DNA from: Chromobotia macracanthus
Taxonomy: Eukaryota > Chordata > Actinopteri > Cypriniformes > Botiidae
Length of the DNA: 64,000 bases
Assembly: GCA_036877525.1 (NCBI GenBank)
Contig: JAZGTH010000019.1
Location: forward strand, 532,001 to 596,000
Direction: 5' to 3'
Position 1 is the first letter of the stretch, and each line of letters starts with the position of its first letter. The notes beneath the pieces are model-generated. The model did no database searches. It had not been told where the DNA came from and saw only the letters and a program-made list of their open reading frames with translations. A program made the position numbers and the translations under genes. Shown here in pieces: positions 37,201 to 50,790 of the stretch.

Positions 37201-40200
37201 ATTTGAGTATAGAAGGGGATCGAAAGCCATTTTGGGAACTTTCAGAGTATAAGGGTGTTGGTCTATGGCATGTTGTACTGCACAACTTTATTTTTAACAT
37301 TTAATTGAACAAGCACATAAAGATATTTACATTTTATAATTTATTTCATTCATTATTATTTTTTACAAATGTAACACATATGCACACATAGGGTTCAAAG
37401 GCCTGAGACAATATTGCAAATCTGGGATTCAGAAACAGAATGACTGAAAAATTTAAAGCAATTAAATGTCAATTGAACAAGGATTCATTTTGTAAATCTA
37501 CCATCTACAACCTCATATTTAAAGGCTGTAGATTGTAAATTGTACTTTACTCGATCCCAGCTGTGACAGGATAGCCAGCCAAAGAGGAGTGTGAAGAGAA
37601 AAGGGATGGGGTGTAGAAATGAGTAAGAGTGTAAGAGTGGACTGCACTGCCTGTAGACTGGCTAATCATGTACAATGACAAAAAAATGACAAAATTTGCA
37701 TTTAGAGAATATTCTGCACTTCAGCTTATCAAAATCTAAAATCATCTCTCTAGAATCTGAAGCATCCTGCCATTTCATATAAAAGAAACTGGTGGAAATT
37801 TAGGGGGTTGGGGGGACAGGGCCCACCCCATATGAGAGGTATCCCCTCCAAAAAAAATCATTAAAATCTCACACTGTGTTTTGCAAATAACAATGATATA
37901 TACTTAAAATAATAATGTAAGTAATACAACTATACAAATTCAAACAGGGTAAAAAAATGCATTTTAAAATTAGCAACATTGTCTCATGGTCCATTACCTG
38001 CTTTCCCCCTTTATTTCACCTATACACACAAGGCCAGTGGAAGAGAACAAAGTTGTTCAGTACATGTGAAACTCCAGAAAGTATTCTGTCAAGGCTTTTA
38101 ATTCACTTTAAACAGTGGATGAAGTGATTATTTTATCTTTAATACAGTTGCTGCTGAGTTATTAATAAATGAGTCATGACTTAAAAAATGATGATAGCCA
38201 ATGTACTTTTTCATGAGTCCACTATGTTAGTGATTATATCGTTACCTAGCTTGTTTGTTTAATACTGTATCTTGTTGGATTGTAAGCTATCCACTTCAAC
38301 TAACATAACAATAGCCTGTGTGCTTCTTCCCTTCTTTCCATCCCTTTCTTTCTATCTTTCTTTCTGTGAAAATAAGTACATAAATAGAAAAAAACATTTT
38401 TTTTCCCTAACACATCTTGCTTTCTCTCTCTAAACCTGAATTAGGATTCAGGTAAATACCTCTGCATCCAACTCAGTTGATTGCCTTTGCTCCCTCAGTG
38501 GCAAGACCTTAATAGATGAATATGAAATCCTCTGAGCCAATATATATGCTGAACAGTTAAGTGGAGAGGAACACTCATCTGCGAGTAATGAATATAGCCT
38601 GGAGAAACTCCTTTCTTCTAGTTTTCCTTTTCCTGTTTTTCCTATTATCAAATAAAGTGCATCGTCACTTTTCCAGAGTTGAAGTTCATCTTTAGTTCTC
38701 ACTGGTGCTCAGTTTTTTTTAAATGGATGATGAATTACTTGAGTATAATGCTGAGTAAAAAATACACAATGAAACAGTTTGTCTTAATAGAAAAAGGCAA
38801 CAGCACAACACTAATCATTAGTTCACACAATGGTGTTGGAAAACTCAAGCCTACATCATTCATCTGGATGGATTAAAAAGGACATAAGGAACGCAATGCA
38901 GGTATAGAAAGGACAGCATAAAAACACTTCATGCTGAGACTTCAAAATGGCCTGAAAATGATACACACCTGATGTGCAATATTAGAACAGTCTTAATTGA
39001 CTACTATTATGTGGGCTAATGTGTGGTTATTTTTAATGTGTGGTTATTATCAAAAGTGCTTTTGAGATATTGTAATAATTTTAGGTAAACACAATCAAGA
39101 GGAAAACTTGATTTGATGATGACATGATTAAGTGTCATGTTCAAACACATATACAAAAACATTTTCATAACTCTTACATGGTTATATGGTACTCTTATAT
39201 ATAAGAGTATACTCTTATAAAAATCAGCTAATAATAATTCAGCATTAGCCATATACATCATCTATTTCATCAGGGGGCCCCTCAGAAAGGGCCAGTGTAA
39301 CTCATGTCTGCCAAAACTTCCTCTAGGGATGTGCCCAAAGCTGAATATCTTATTTGGAAAGGCATGGATAACAGCTGCAAAATGAATAACGATTTCTGCT
39401 GAATAATAGGAAATATTTGGCAGACACAGTCACCCATGTTAGCTGCATAACATGAGCTAGGATTAAAACAAAATATTATATATAAACCTCTTAAATCAAT
39501 ATGCAATAATGAGTGTGTTTAGTTAATGAGTATAAACTTTGTGAATAAAATAAATACAGAACGATCAAAATCAAATAGCTGCATTGCCGTCTCTTTGTTT
39601 CTGACATAAATCAGAGCTTGAGAAAAACAATATATAAAACAATAACAAAAAACTACAACACTGAACAATACACATTTTCTACGATTTGATATGCCTATTT
39701 AACCATTTTACCCATGGGTTATGAAACCCATAACTGATCTAGTGTGAATTATTACAGCCTGAGGTGGAAGCTAGATATAGTGCGCTGATGCAGTGCCAGC
39801 TGAAACCTAAGCACTTCACTATGACGTATTAGAAACAAAATGGTATGGTATGATAGCAGTAATGATAGCAGTAAGTACACTATTTTGGGTACAATCCTCA
39901 GTTAAACAGGAAGATGTGCTGTCACTTCACAGACGATACACTATAGAAGTGCTGGCGACAACCCTGATTCATGTACATATTTCCATTAGTTGCGTAAACC
40001 TTTATAGTAGTACTTTATGCGATCATTTGGTGAATATACACACAATGTGTTTATATACAGTGTGTATGAGTGAAATCCTCATTTATACATAAAGTTGTTT
40101 TAGCAATACTCAACCACTAAATATATTTGTTCATCTTCCATGTTTTGTAAGCAGCTATTTTATAGCAAATACTGTATTTGAGGTTGTGGATGATTGTCTC

Positions 40201-40289
40201 TGTACACAAATTTCCTCTGGAAAAGAATAATATTTTTTCACATTTAGTGATATTATTTTAATTAAAAAATAAACGAATATAAATATAGC

Positions 40290-40740
40290 TGCAAGCAGCG
40301 ATTACAGGGGCTCAAGCACTTAAAGGCCTTCATGGCTTCTATGCTGTCAGGGGTCTCATTTTTGTAAATATATGAATGTTCTACAATTTGAGGTCATTTT
40401 CTATAGAAATATTGTTTTTGAGGCCATTTGAACTGTTATAGCGCCACCATTTTTCTGATAATTATTGATCTAGAGTGATCTAGAGTGTCCAGAGAATATT
40501 ATTGCAGTGGTTTGATCGAGATTGGACAAAAAAACCTAGGACTAGTTCGCAAAAGTAGGTTTTTAACATATTTGTGAATGTTTAATGAAAGATTTGATTG
40601 ACAGCAATGGTTTTTGAGGCAAAGTTGCACATAATTAGGAGGTCTATCAAACAATGTGCATATTGTGTGGATGTGTGAATCACCACGTGATTACTGAGCC
40701 ATAAAACTTGTTAGCACCAAATAGTGGTCGATTTCTTTAA
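40290..40740. repeat. Unclassified teleost interspersed repeat (GCTGCAAGCAGC family)
   Basis: It starts with ATAGCTGCAAGCAGCGATTA, which contains the palindrome GCTGCAAGCAGC, and runs through TTATAGCGCCACCATTTTTC and TTTGATCGAGATTGGACAAA. I recognise this as a frequent fish repeat but cannot name its superfamily. The right boundary is uncertain. Confidence 0.45.
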
Positions 40741-42057
40741 AAATTCTTACAGATCTTTACGGCCATTAGAATTTATGGCCATTACATTTAAAATGGACAT
40801 CTCCTGTAATTTGATGAACTTCCAGGATTTATCCAAATACACATACAGGTGTGAATTCCTTTTGAGATACAGATACTGGATACTACAGATACTTTGCTGT
40901 GCACCTCTAACCCCCACTTAGATGTCCCCATTAGATGTTCTGCTGTATACTAAAGGCATGATGGAGGGAGGAGGCATTACAAAGTCTGACAGTAAAGGGA
41001 AGAAGAAATCCCCAATGTTTCTTCTCCCCCTTGATTAAAATGTTGTTGCCACTTTGACTGCTGTTGCCTTTCTTCTTATATGCACTGACAAAATGATGAC
41101 AAATGTTTCATCCTATAGTTCCTATGGCTATATGTTTTTTCCCTCCCTTGTGTTTGTTTCTCTGTTTTCTCTGTTTATCACACAAACAAATGAACACACA
41201 CCAACATACACTAGCTTCCCAATTACAACATTATTTTTGAGCTGCTTGGTTCAACATGTCCAGTTGGAAGCAGCTTTTAGGGGCCTTCTGGTGTAAAATC
41301 TCTATATCAGCTGTCATGATTTAATTGGCCTGTTTAGAACTGATTAATTGGTTAAGTAATTAAAATATGGCAGAACAATTGTTTTTGTTTATTTGGGAGT
41401 CCGTTTAATCAGCATAAAATATAAACCCACAGATGTAACTGGTTTTGCAGTTATTTAAAAGTGTATATGCCTAAATACAGGCTATTTTACCTCATATATA
41501 AGTACTAACCCCCTAGTTCCTGGAATTAAATGGCGACCTTATAATAAGGTATATTAACTACAGCTTCCTGTGTAAGACCAGAATTAGTATTCTCAGCTGA
41601 ATAACTAAGTGGGAAAATAACTTCAGTGTAAGATGGTTCCTGTCATGATTCTTGTAATCTTATTTTGACAAGCTGTCAGCAAGAAAAGGAAAATAATTCA
41701 GACTGAAGAGTTCACCTATTGAAATCCCCGGTATGAAGTTGAAACGGTATGAAGTTGGGCTCTGTGTCCCCTTGGAATGGCATTTCCATGGTTACTGATG
41801 TAATCTGCAATCTGCTGCTAGCTAAGTGGACAAAGAAGAGGCAGCATGATGAATGATGAGGGCTAAACATTGACATGTAAAAGCAGAAGCTTTTAAAATA
41901 CACACTTAAAAACTCCCTCCGTTCTGCAACACAGCCGGCATGAGTATGTGTAGTGTTTGCCAGACATTAACTCAAGAACAAGACATTCAGGAACAATTTC
42001 CCTTTATTGCTTTTAAAGGATTGTATAAAGACAGGATAAACTCTTTAAGTAATACAT

Positions 42058-42120
42058 AAAGGGATAGTTCACCCAAAATTCTGTAACTTTCTGTGTAACT
42101 TTCTTTCCTCATTCAAACAT
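42058..42120. repeat. Fragment of short cyprinid-type interspersed repeat
   Basis: AAAGGGATAGTTCACCCAAA is the typical left terminus of the repeat whose other pieces lie at 1405, 46611 and 53908. It decays after about 60 bp. Confidence 0.5.
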
Positions 42121-44249
42121 GAAAGATGTTAGGTGGAATTTTAACTGATAGCCTCAGTATCCATTCACTTACTCATTGAAAAGTAAAAGTAGCTAAAGAA
42201 AAGATGACCTAGGTTGTCAGTTTGTTGCATTTTAGTAATAACATTTAATGTTTAGCTTATTTGATTGTTTTCTACTAATATGACTGTAGTACTCTCAGCT
42301 CTGTTTAACACATTTTCCATATCCATTCTGTACAGTTACGCAGTTACCCACAGATTAATTACCCACAGATCAATTACTCAAAATTAAAATGAAAAAAAGA
42401 CAAAAAGTCTGATGATTTTATCTGTACCAGTAAAATTGTTTTAATAATCAGATAACCCTAATCCTATACAATATCACTAGCAAAAATCTGGCTGTGCAAT
42501 GATTCCTATAAAATCATTGCACTTAGAATTTCAGGAGGAAAATTTCAATTCCTATTTTTCTTCCAGTGTCACTGAAACACTTAATGTCTTCTCTCAGCAA
42601 TTTGTCAAATTCGAAACATTAGCCCTCATTCACAGCCAGAGCAAAGCTGAAATCTAATTTCTCTTAATGGCTGGCTGCGCATGCACTACACTGTTTGCAG
42701 GGAAGAGGCCCAACAAAACAGAATAAATGTGCCCATCACTCTTCCTGACTGTGTTTATTAGATTAAAAGCTGCAAGGCTCCTACATTTCTGCTGATCTAG
42801 GTTCAGTGTTCAGATCTTAAACAGTAGCCTTACTGATTATAGGGCAAACTGAAAACGAATCTGAGATCAGTTTGAAAGGGCAAGTTAATTCTGGGTTAAG
42901 TCTTGCCTGTGATGGCATTGGTAGTGAATATGACCTAGTTGGATGCTAAGAGAATAGTGATACAGAGTTCACTTTCAGCATCTGGGCAGCCAGCTGTGAT
43001 TTTCTAATATGCTCATTTTTCTAAATGGTTTGCTTTCCATCACTAGCTCATTTGACTAATGCAAGCCAATTACACGGACACAAGCAGCCAGTGCAATCAA
43101 AGATACAACCAATGATAGTAAAGATAGTAATGATAGTTTTTTCTGTTTTTGGGATGGGGAAAATGAGGAATGCAATAATTTGAAGTTGTCCGAATTTGTA
43201 ACAGATGTAGCACCATCTTGTCTCCTAAACATATTTGCCATGGAGTGCTTCCAACTTTTAAGCACCATTAGATGATTATTGTGGTATATTAACACAAGCA
43301 GACTATCTAAGGTACATAGAAACTGTTTAAAATGGGCAAAACAGAGCAGAAGGACAATTTAATGTGACAATCTTTTATGTAATATTTTTATTTATAATAA
43401 TATTTACCAAAAATTACATATAGAAAAGTGTGCAATGCATACATTTTTGGTTAAAAATAAACAAAAATCAGTTACTCTGAAACTAGTTATTGATTTGAAT
43501 TAAAACTTAGAAACACAATGTCAAACACAATAATTGCATAGGTATGGTCACATATTTTTCAGTATAAGATGATTAGGAAACCTTTCTGAAGAAGCAGAAT
43601 TTTAAATTATTTTAATTAAAGCAGTATAAATCAGCTAAGCCATTAAAAGCAGTAATTATATGGTAATTCGTTTAAGCGAGAATGCTATAGTACGTGAGTA
43701 CACAGTTGACAGTCTTGCTATGTAGGACAAAAGGGAGGAGAGATTTTTTTGCCCTATCGGAGAGATTATTTTTGCCCCTTTTCACCAAGGGGATGAAAAG
43801 ACAGCAATGATTTATAGAGAATCTGAGGGATGACACATGCCGAGCAAGGCAACTTTTTAGTGGCCTAGCAGATGCAACTGGAATTGGGTTACTCACAAAA
43901 GGCAAAGGAGTTTGTTTCAGCCTTACAAACTCAATCAGTCATCCTATCCCTAGAGGTCATTTTAATAATGCCACATGACAGAGATCTCTTGCCAAATGCA
44001 ATCCCTATTATACCTTCTCTATTGGGAATTTCAGCATGAAAAACAGCATTTCTTAGAATAGTTGGAATATAATCTCTAGAACAAGATAGAAGGATTGAAA
44101 AAATAGATTAGACTTAAAATGATAGTATACCATCTGCATTGTGATTTATTACATGAATTAGATTAGATTACGAGTGATTAAAATAATACGGTTACAAATT
44201 CTTCTTCTGTGGGTTTACTGTAGCTGTGTAAAATCATGTTTAAATTCAT

Positions 44250-44305
44250 TTATTTGACATATATTTATGAATTTGACAGACACTTTTATCCAAAGCAAGT
44301 TATAT
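44250..44305 (-). repeat. Fragment of teleost SINE tail motif
   Basis: TTGACAGACACTTTTATCCA AAGCAAG is the reverse complement of the conserved TTGCTTTGGATAAAAGTGTC tail, also seen at about 37165. Confidence 0.5.
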
Positions 44306-46610
44306 TTAAAAATACTTTATTATGAGATATATAATGAGATTTAGGCAATATTGTGATTAAACTTTACTGCATGTAAACACAATACGCAAAATAATGCGAT
44401 TAAGCTCTTAATTGTAGCAAGCATAATCAAAGTAAAACATGGAGCTTGCCGATCACAATAAACAGGCGTGTAAACATTTTAATCAGACTTCATTTACATC
44501 TATTCCACTCTGACCAAAGTGTGCATGTGCTTGTGACAAACATGGACACTCAGAAGTGTCCCCTTAACTTCAAATAACTAAATTCTGTCAACCACCAATC
44601 TCTGCTTTTATTCATTTAGAGATGGTGCACAGTATGTGATGGCAAGACAGACAGCCCCAGCTGTACCGGCATTGCCATCACTTCTGTGTTGAGTACAGTG
44701 CAGAATAACTATTGGAACCATCCATAGAATGGTGTTTGGCATTTTATCTAAATATAGTAAAACAGTGGCCAGTAACCTTCTGAGTTCATCAGTTGTGATG
44801 TGCATTGAGATAAAAATAAATTCAGCATAAATAAATTATCAGAATGAATAATGAACACTGAGTGAATTATGGTTAAATACATTGTTTTAGCTATTGTGTG
44901 ATACAACAGTCAAATAAAGACAAAAACAATGGCTGATTAAAGGAACTTTACAATGCAAAATCACATGTAAGGAAGCACAGCCATATTGGCAAGAGGTGGG
45001 ACGCTGAACAAGATGTTTAGACTGCTGTCGATATATCAATGGAAATGTCAGAGAGAAATTTAGGTGACAATGAGTGATTCACAGCTGCAGCAAAAAACTA
45101 CACTCCACTGGTCTCATCCTATTCTAACATGGCAGCGCATGCTTGCTTTTGACTTTTCATGCTTAGCACACATCACAGTATCCAACTAACAAGATCTGAC
45201 TGAACATCTTTTATATTGATATTCCCTTTTATTCAAAACCATGAATTATTGACCTGACGCCCTGGTTAGAATGCTGGTAAAAGGGTCACAATTAATATAT
45301 AATCCGAGGAAGCTTTGATCTCAGTACCATAGGAAACAGAGTTCTTTGTTTAAAGGAATTTATTAATTTATGAAGTTTATAATGTCATACATGTCTAAAC
45401 AAGCTCCTGATAGAAAGCCTTGGAAAAAAAATGTGCATACTTTCCTTTAATTACTAATAAAGCCAAATACGCTAGTGTATGTTTAATAACACTGCTCACA
45501 TAAATTCAACCACCTCGTGTTTTACATCAAACAAGGCCTGCCACTGAAGTCATTAACGGCCTGTTATGGAAGCCATACAAGGACACATATCCTTGCTCTG
45601 GCCTCTCTCTGTGGATTAGTTGACTCTGTATCAACGAGGTCACACGTAATTATCATGGCCGCAATGTGCCATGCATTCTTTTTTTAAGGACACAGAGGAA
45701 AAGAATGAAGAAAAGCAATTCAATGTTTTTTAAGAGCCTCACTGGAGGCACATGGTAAATGGAGAGCATTAGGATTCAGCCGAGTGCGCTACAGGGCTGC
45801 TGAGAGGAAAAATCAGGGATATGTTAAGAGCATAAATGACAGCAGGCTAGTACGTCAGGCAGGAAACAAGATACAGCATGCTGACAGCTGCAGGAGATTG
45901 CATCGATTTTCAGTTCACCACTTCCCGCTTCACATCTTTAATGTACACAAAAGGCGATCACTTTATGGTTCATAAATTCTGTGTTCTCTACATAGCAGAA
46001 GGCCTTGTTCAGGTTATGAAGAAAAGAACATAAAATATAAAATTGCTAATGCATTAAGATTTTACTGAAATACATTATGCCCTGGTTCACCTTTTCAGCA
46101 TGCCATGAATTTATTTGTTTGTTTATTTCAGATAAGTAAAGCCTTTCTCATGTGGGATAAAATTATTTACAGGTGATTATCTACAGTTAGATAGATTCTA
46201 GATGCTCTGATGGAACACAGAAAAGGATTGCTGCATAAGGCACACACAATAGATGAAAGGGGGAATGCAAAGAAGGATTCAAAGGAGGAAAGATCAAAGG
46301 TAAAAGAGGTGTAGTTATCACCTTTTCATCTAACCTTACCCTGGTCTTACTAAAGCAAAATAATTTATGAAGAACTTTAATCTTGACAAGGAGATCACAA
46401 TCATAAAAAAATAAATAAACTCTGACAGCATCTTGATAAGCTTTAAAGAGTAGTGCACTGAAAATAAACAATTTTGTAATTATTGCGTCATCTATGCAGC
46501 AAAAATGTTATATGTAATGAATCATTGTGCAGACCTTCTCTATACATAATCTTCTCACTTGTTTCTTAAAATATTTCAGCTTCACAGTATTTGGGTTTGC
46601 AATATTATAA

Positions 46611-46660
46611 GCTTGAGTAAATAATGACAGTTTTAGGTTTTGAATGAACTGTTCCTTTCA
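46611..46660. repeat. Fragment of short cyprinid-type interspersed repeat
   Basis: GAGTAAATAATGACAGTTTT, then TGAATGAACTGTTCCTTT, matches the right terminus of the repeat family seen at 1405 and 53908. Confidence 0.45.
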
Positions 46661-47499
46661 CTATTGTTGTAATCCCACTCTGTATTGTAGGTTTGGTCTA
46701 AACTGAGGCTTCTGGACTGCTCCAGCTACTCTCTGTGTCTTCCTTTTAGGGATTGCCTGAGGGGTCAGATCATTTACCAACCTCCAGAGACTTGCATCAC
46801 CTTAGGGCGCTCAGTATCTATCATCAATCAGTTCCACAATTACCTGCCTCTCTGACCAGACATTTATCAAGGCTTCACTAAGCCACCTAGAAAAACAGTT
46901 TAAAGTGCTTGGAAGACTTTTCAAAACACCCTTGTTTCTATTCACTATCTTTGTAAGTGCCTGAGAGAGACACTTCTCAATTTCATACTCCCCACTTCCT
47001 TTTATATGACAACGCATTGGTGACAGGCCCATGAGCTTGCTGTAGAGAGCGAGAGAGAGCAAGAGAGGGAAAAAAAGAGGGACCAGAGGTTTTAAAACAC
47101 AGGAATCTGCCATGTTTTACACAGAGCTTGGCCACAGAGCGAAGGAGAGCTGTCAAACAGAATCACAGACTCATCTTTTAAAGCACAAGTTTCAAAACAG
47201 CTTAGTCATAGTTCTGTGTACATGGCTTTAGGCTCCGCCAGAGATGCTAATTGGAAAGAAATGAGCTTGACAGCTGTGAATGCTGCACCAGTGTCTCATA
47301 GCTGTGCTGTTACTGTGTTGCTCCCCATATGAAAAATAATGTTTTATTTTTCAAGTACTGCTACAATGTGGCTCTAACACATAGAACACAAGGATTTCTA
47401 CATGTACATGCAGTAGCTACAAATATTTAATTTCTAAATTCAAACAAGGATACTATCTTACAAATTCTATCGCATACATATATATACTATATACTATAT

Positions 47500-48690
47500 A
47501 CGTACATAACTTGAGACGTTGCCTTTCTAGGGACCTCAACGTTGCGTGAAGTTTATTGATGCTATGGGAAATGAGTATACCCACTATGCCACACCAAGGG
47601 AAAGCCTTCCAAGCCTTGGAAACTGCACAGACAATACTGAGAGACAGATTAGACCTCAGGGACATGAGACTCAGTACTTGGGTCCATATCTAGGCTGTAA
47701 AACTTATTGAATGTGCAGGGAGGACCAATCTGCAACAGCACAAATATCACTTAGAAACGCATCCCTAGATAGTCGAAGACGCCACACTCCTAGCAGAGTG
47801 GGATCTGACCCCAGAGGTGCAGCCATACCAATATATTAATGAGCAAAGGTTATAGCATCTCTTCTCTTATAATCATCTTCTTTTTATGATTTGATTGGTG
47901 GTGAATTTGAAGGTGAATTATCACCATCTATTAAACTGCAGGAGAAATGAAAAAAGGAAATCATTAAAGAAACACTCTTTAAGAGACTCTATAAGTGGAC
48001 CAACAAAGCAGTGGACTAGGTTTCAGTGGCAGCTGTGGCACCAGGAAACAAAGAGCTGCTATTTCAAGGCATACACCTTCCTATTGGAGGAAGCTCAGGA
48101 ACTCATAATTGTCTCAACATCCTTGACTGAGAGGCTGGAACCTATGAGCTCCCCAGGGGCCAGACCCAAAGTTTCCAAATTTAAGGCAAAGATCCCTCCC
48201 TTTAGATAGAAGGTCTGTCTGAAGAGAGAGCTCCCAAGGAGTGTTTTGACACCAGATAAGAGAACCAGACTCAGGCTGGCTAGAATGGAGCCACTTACAA
48301 GAGGCAAACTCATTCTTGGCAAACTGTGGCTAAGACTGCTGGCAGCAGAGCTATCAGAGGAAAAATGTACAGATGGAACGTTGGTGTGAGAGACTTGCAC
48401 TGACAACATGCCCCCAGAGTGGTGAGAAATTGTTTTTTTCTACATAAGAAGGGTACAGGGCCTGTGGCACTACCGCCCATGACTTTGCCTTTGACATGGT
48501 TGGGAGCATGAAACCTCTTGCTCTTGAGCCAGAACTGAAATGGCCCCACCAGAGGAATCATAGGGGATAACATAGGCTTATGGCAACAGCAGCCAATCTA
48601 TAAGCAGATCTTGGCCTACAGCAGCAGTTGAATTATATACAATTGAACATACACAATTGACACATTCGAATAACCAACAAACAGCATGAT
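47500..48690 (-). mobile_element. DIRS-like retrotransposon fragment: RNase H region to tyrosine recombinase
   Basis: Minus-strand readings match the second half of fish DIRS polyproteins. From high to low coordinates: MIPLVGPFQFWLKSKRFHAP (end of RT), FHLYIFPLIALLPAVLATVC, a VWFSYLV patch and IWKLWVWPLGSS. Near 47830-47700 comes a tyrosine-recombinase C-terminus with GVRSHSARSVASS in one frame and SDICAVADWSSLHI in another. The terminal part near 47510-47560 (GAGACGTTGCCTTTCTAGGG) resembles the GC-rich end of such elements. Stops and frameshifts are frequent. Gag and most of the RT are missing. Confidence 0.75.
47700..47840 (-). pseudogene. Tyrosine recombinase C-terminal fragment (DIRS type)
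   Basis: The minus strand reads TSGVRSHSARSVASS, which fits the His-x-x-Arg box of tyrosine recombinases (HSAR), then, after a frameshift, LSDICAVADWSSLHI. The final catalytic Tyr would fall just after this, where the frame shifts again, near 47740. This enzyme class replaces integrase in DIRS elements. The fragment is non-functional. Confidence 0.6.
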
Positions 48691-49498
48691 CCTTTTGTGT
48701 GATCATATAATCTCTATATAATCTTTAAAGCACAGGTTCATCCTTTCTGTCTGAATGGCTTCAATAAAGCATAAAGCAATATTGAAGAATTTTCATCAGC
48801 TATCACTTCAGGTAAAAACACAAACAACCATCAGATAAACTTAATGTAAAAATGTAGCATACCGAGTAGATGGGCAGCTGTTTAGACACATTCAAATATG
48901 CATATACTATGTGTGTGTGGGTGTTCAGTTGTTTTATATGTATACAAACAAATCTGATATATTTCCTTAGCTGATCCTATTGAATTCTCCTATAAAAGTG
49001 CCCATATTTAAAGGACACCAATCCATAATAGCATCTGCTAAAGTGAAAGTTTTTATTTTGTTGTTAAAAAATAAATCAATAAATGTCATGCTGCCTGTGC
49101 AATTGCACCTGTATTTGACTACATAAAATTACACACATATATAGTTATAAAAATAATTCTAAAAAAATTACATTTTAAATTATTTTAAAAATTAAAATGT
49201 ATTTTATGAATGTATTTATTTAATGCATGTGTTAATTGTAGGGCTGTTAAAAAACAGATTATTTTAGATAAAAGACCTTAATTAACACATTTCTTGGACT
49301 GTCAGAAACATATTTCAGAATAATTCACCCATGAATTATTTTATTGTAATTATTCACAAGAAAAAAAATGGCAAATAAAGCAATATGCATGCAATATGTA
49401 TGTGATAAGATGATTAAGAATGCTCTGATTAGCTGGACAGAAATCTATGGCTCCAGTACAGTTAATTGCCTGTTCTTAGTTTGGGCAGGGAGAATTTA
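48691..49498. other. Unassigned AT-rich DNA
   Basis: No gene or repeat recognised. Confidence 0.5.
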
Positions 49499-50790
49499 CA
49501 GTCATGTGAAAAAATTAGGACACCCCTATGAAAGCCTGTGTATTTTTGTAACATTTTTGCAACATTTTGGATATATGGATATTTAATCTCAATTTTAACA
49601 ATACAGAGAGATTAAAGTAATATATCTAGGCAATTAAAACTGAAGAGGGGATTTTCTGTAAAATGTAATTCCACAAAATGCAAATTCTAACTAAGGCAAA
49701 AGTTAGGACACCCTCACATGTATTTCCTCTTAAAATGGCTCAAATCACACACAGGTGTATCACACCAGGTTCACATAATAGTAGATCATTACTCAGCATT
49801 TTAAATGAGGCTTGCCATATCTAAACCTCAGACATTTAGTTTGGTGTGCTCCTGACTGTTGAAGTGAGAGTGAGCACCATGGTGAGAGCAAAAGAGCTGT
49901 CAGAGGCCTTCAGAAAAAAAATTGTAGCATCCTATGAGTCTAGTAAGGGATTCAAAAAGATCTCAAAAGATTTTGGAATTAGCCATTCCACTGTCTGGAA
50001 GATTGTTTACAAGTGGAGGGCTTTCAAAACAACTGCCAACATGCCCAGGTCTGGTCGCCCCAGCAAGTTCACCCCAAGAGCAGACTGCAAGACGCTGAAA
50101 GAGGTCTCCAAAAACCCTAAAATGTTATCTCGGGACCTACGGCAGGCTCTGGCTACTGTTGATGTAAAAGTGCATGCCTCTACAATCAGAAAGAGACTGC
50201 ACAAGTTTAACTTGCATGGGAGGTGTGCAAGGGGGAAACCTTTGCTCTCTGAGAGAAACATCAAGGCCAGACTGACATTTGCCAGAGAGAATGCTGACAA
50301 AGACCAGGACTTCTGAAATAATGTTCTTTGGAAAGATGAGTCCAGAATTGAATTATTTGGACACCAAAGCAGAGGACATGTTTGATGTAAACCAAAGACA
50401 GCATTCCAGGAAAAGAACCTCATACCAACTGTGAAGCATGGAGGTGGAAGTGTCATGGTTTGGGGCTGCTTTGCTGCAGAAGAACCTGGTCAGCTCACCA
50501 TCATAGAATCCACCATGAATTCTACTGTGTATCAGAAGGTGCTTGAAGAACATGTGAGATCATCTGTTAGAAAATTAAAGCTGAAGCGGAACTGGACCAT
50601 GCAACATGACAATGACCCAAAACATACTAGTAAATCAACCAAAGACTGGCTGAAAAGGCAGAAATGGAGAGTCCTGGAATGGCCGAGTCAAAGTCCAGAT
50701 CTGAATCCCATTGAGATGCTGTGGGGTGACCTGAAAAGGGCTGTACATGCAAGAAACCCCTCAAACATCTCACAGGCAAATGGTTGGCAA
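49499..50790 (+). mobile_element. Tc1-like DNA transposon, right end missing
   Basis: The left terminus CAGTCATGTGAAAAAATTAG GACACCCC begins right after TA (49497-49498). A second copy of the core, AAAAGTTAGGACACCC, lies at 49698-49713. This is the IR/DR layout of some Tc1-like elements, with two transposase sites about 190 bp apart. The transposase frame follows. No matching right inverted repeat is seen after 50796, so the element is truncated near 50780-50796. Confidence 0.85.

Larger units (their letters stand above)
36339..47499. other. Long gene-poor stretch
   Basis: About 11 kb of AT-rich DNA with no exon I can support. It contains the short repeats listed separately at 37070-37200, 40290-40740, 42058-42120, 44250-44305 and 46611-46660. 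A perfect 18-bp palindrome, ACTCTTATATATAAGAGT, lies near 39191. Confidence 0.5.

Noticed and set aside
46811..47113. 100-residue minus-strand ORF starting MADSCVLKPL
   Set aside because: No domain, splice context or homology that I recognise; low-complexity GAGAGAGC lies within. Treated as chance.
50007..50456. 149-residue minus-strand ORF
   Set aside because: Antisense shadow of the Tc1-like transposase.
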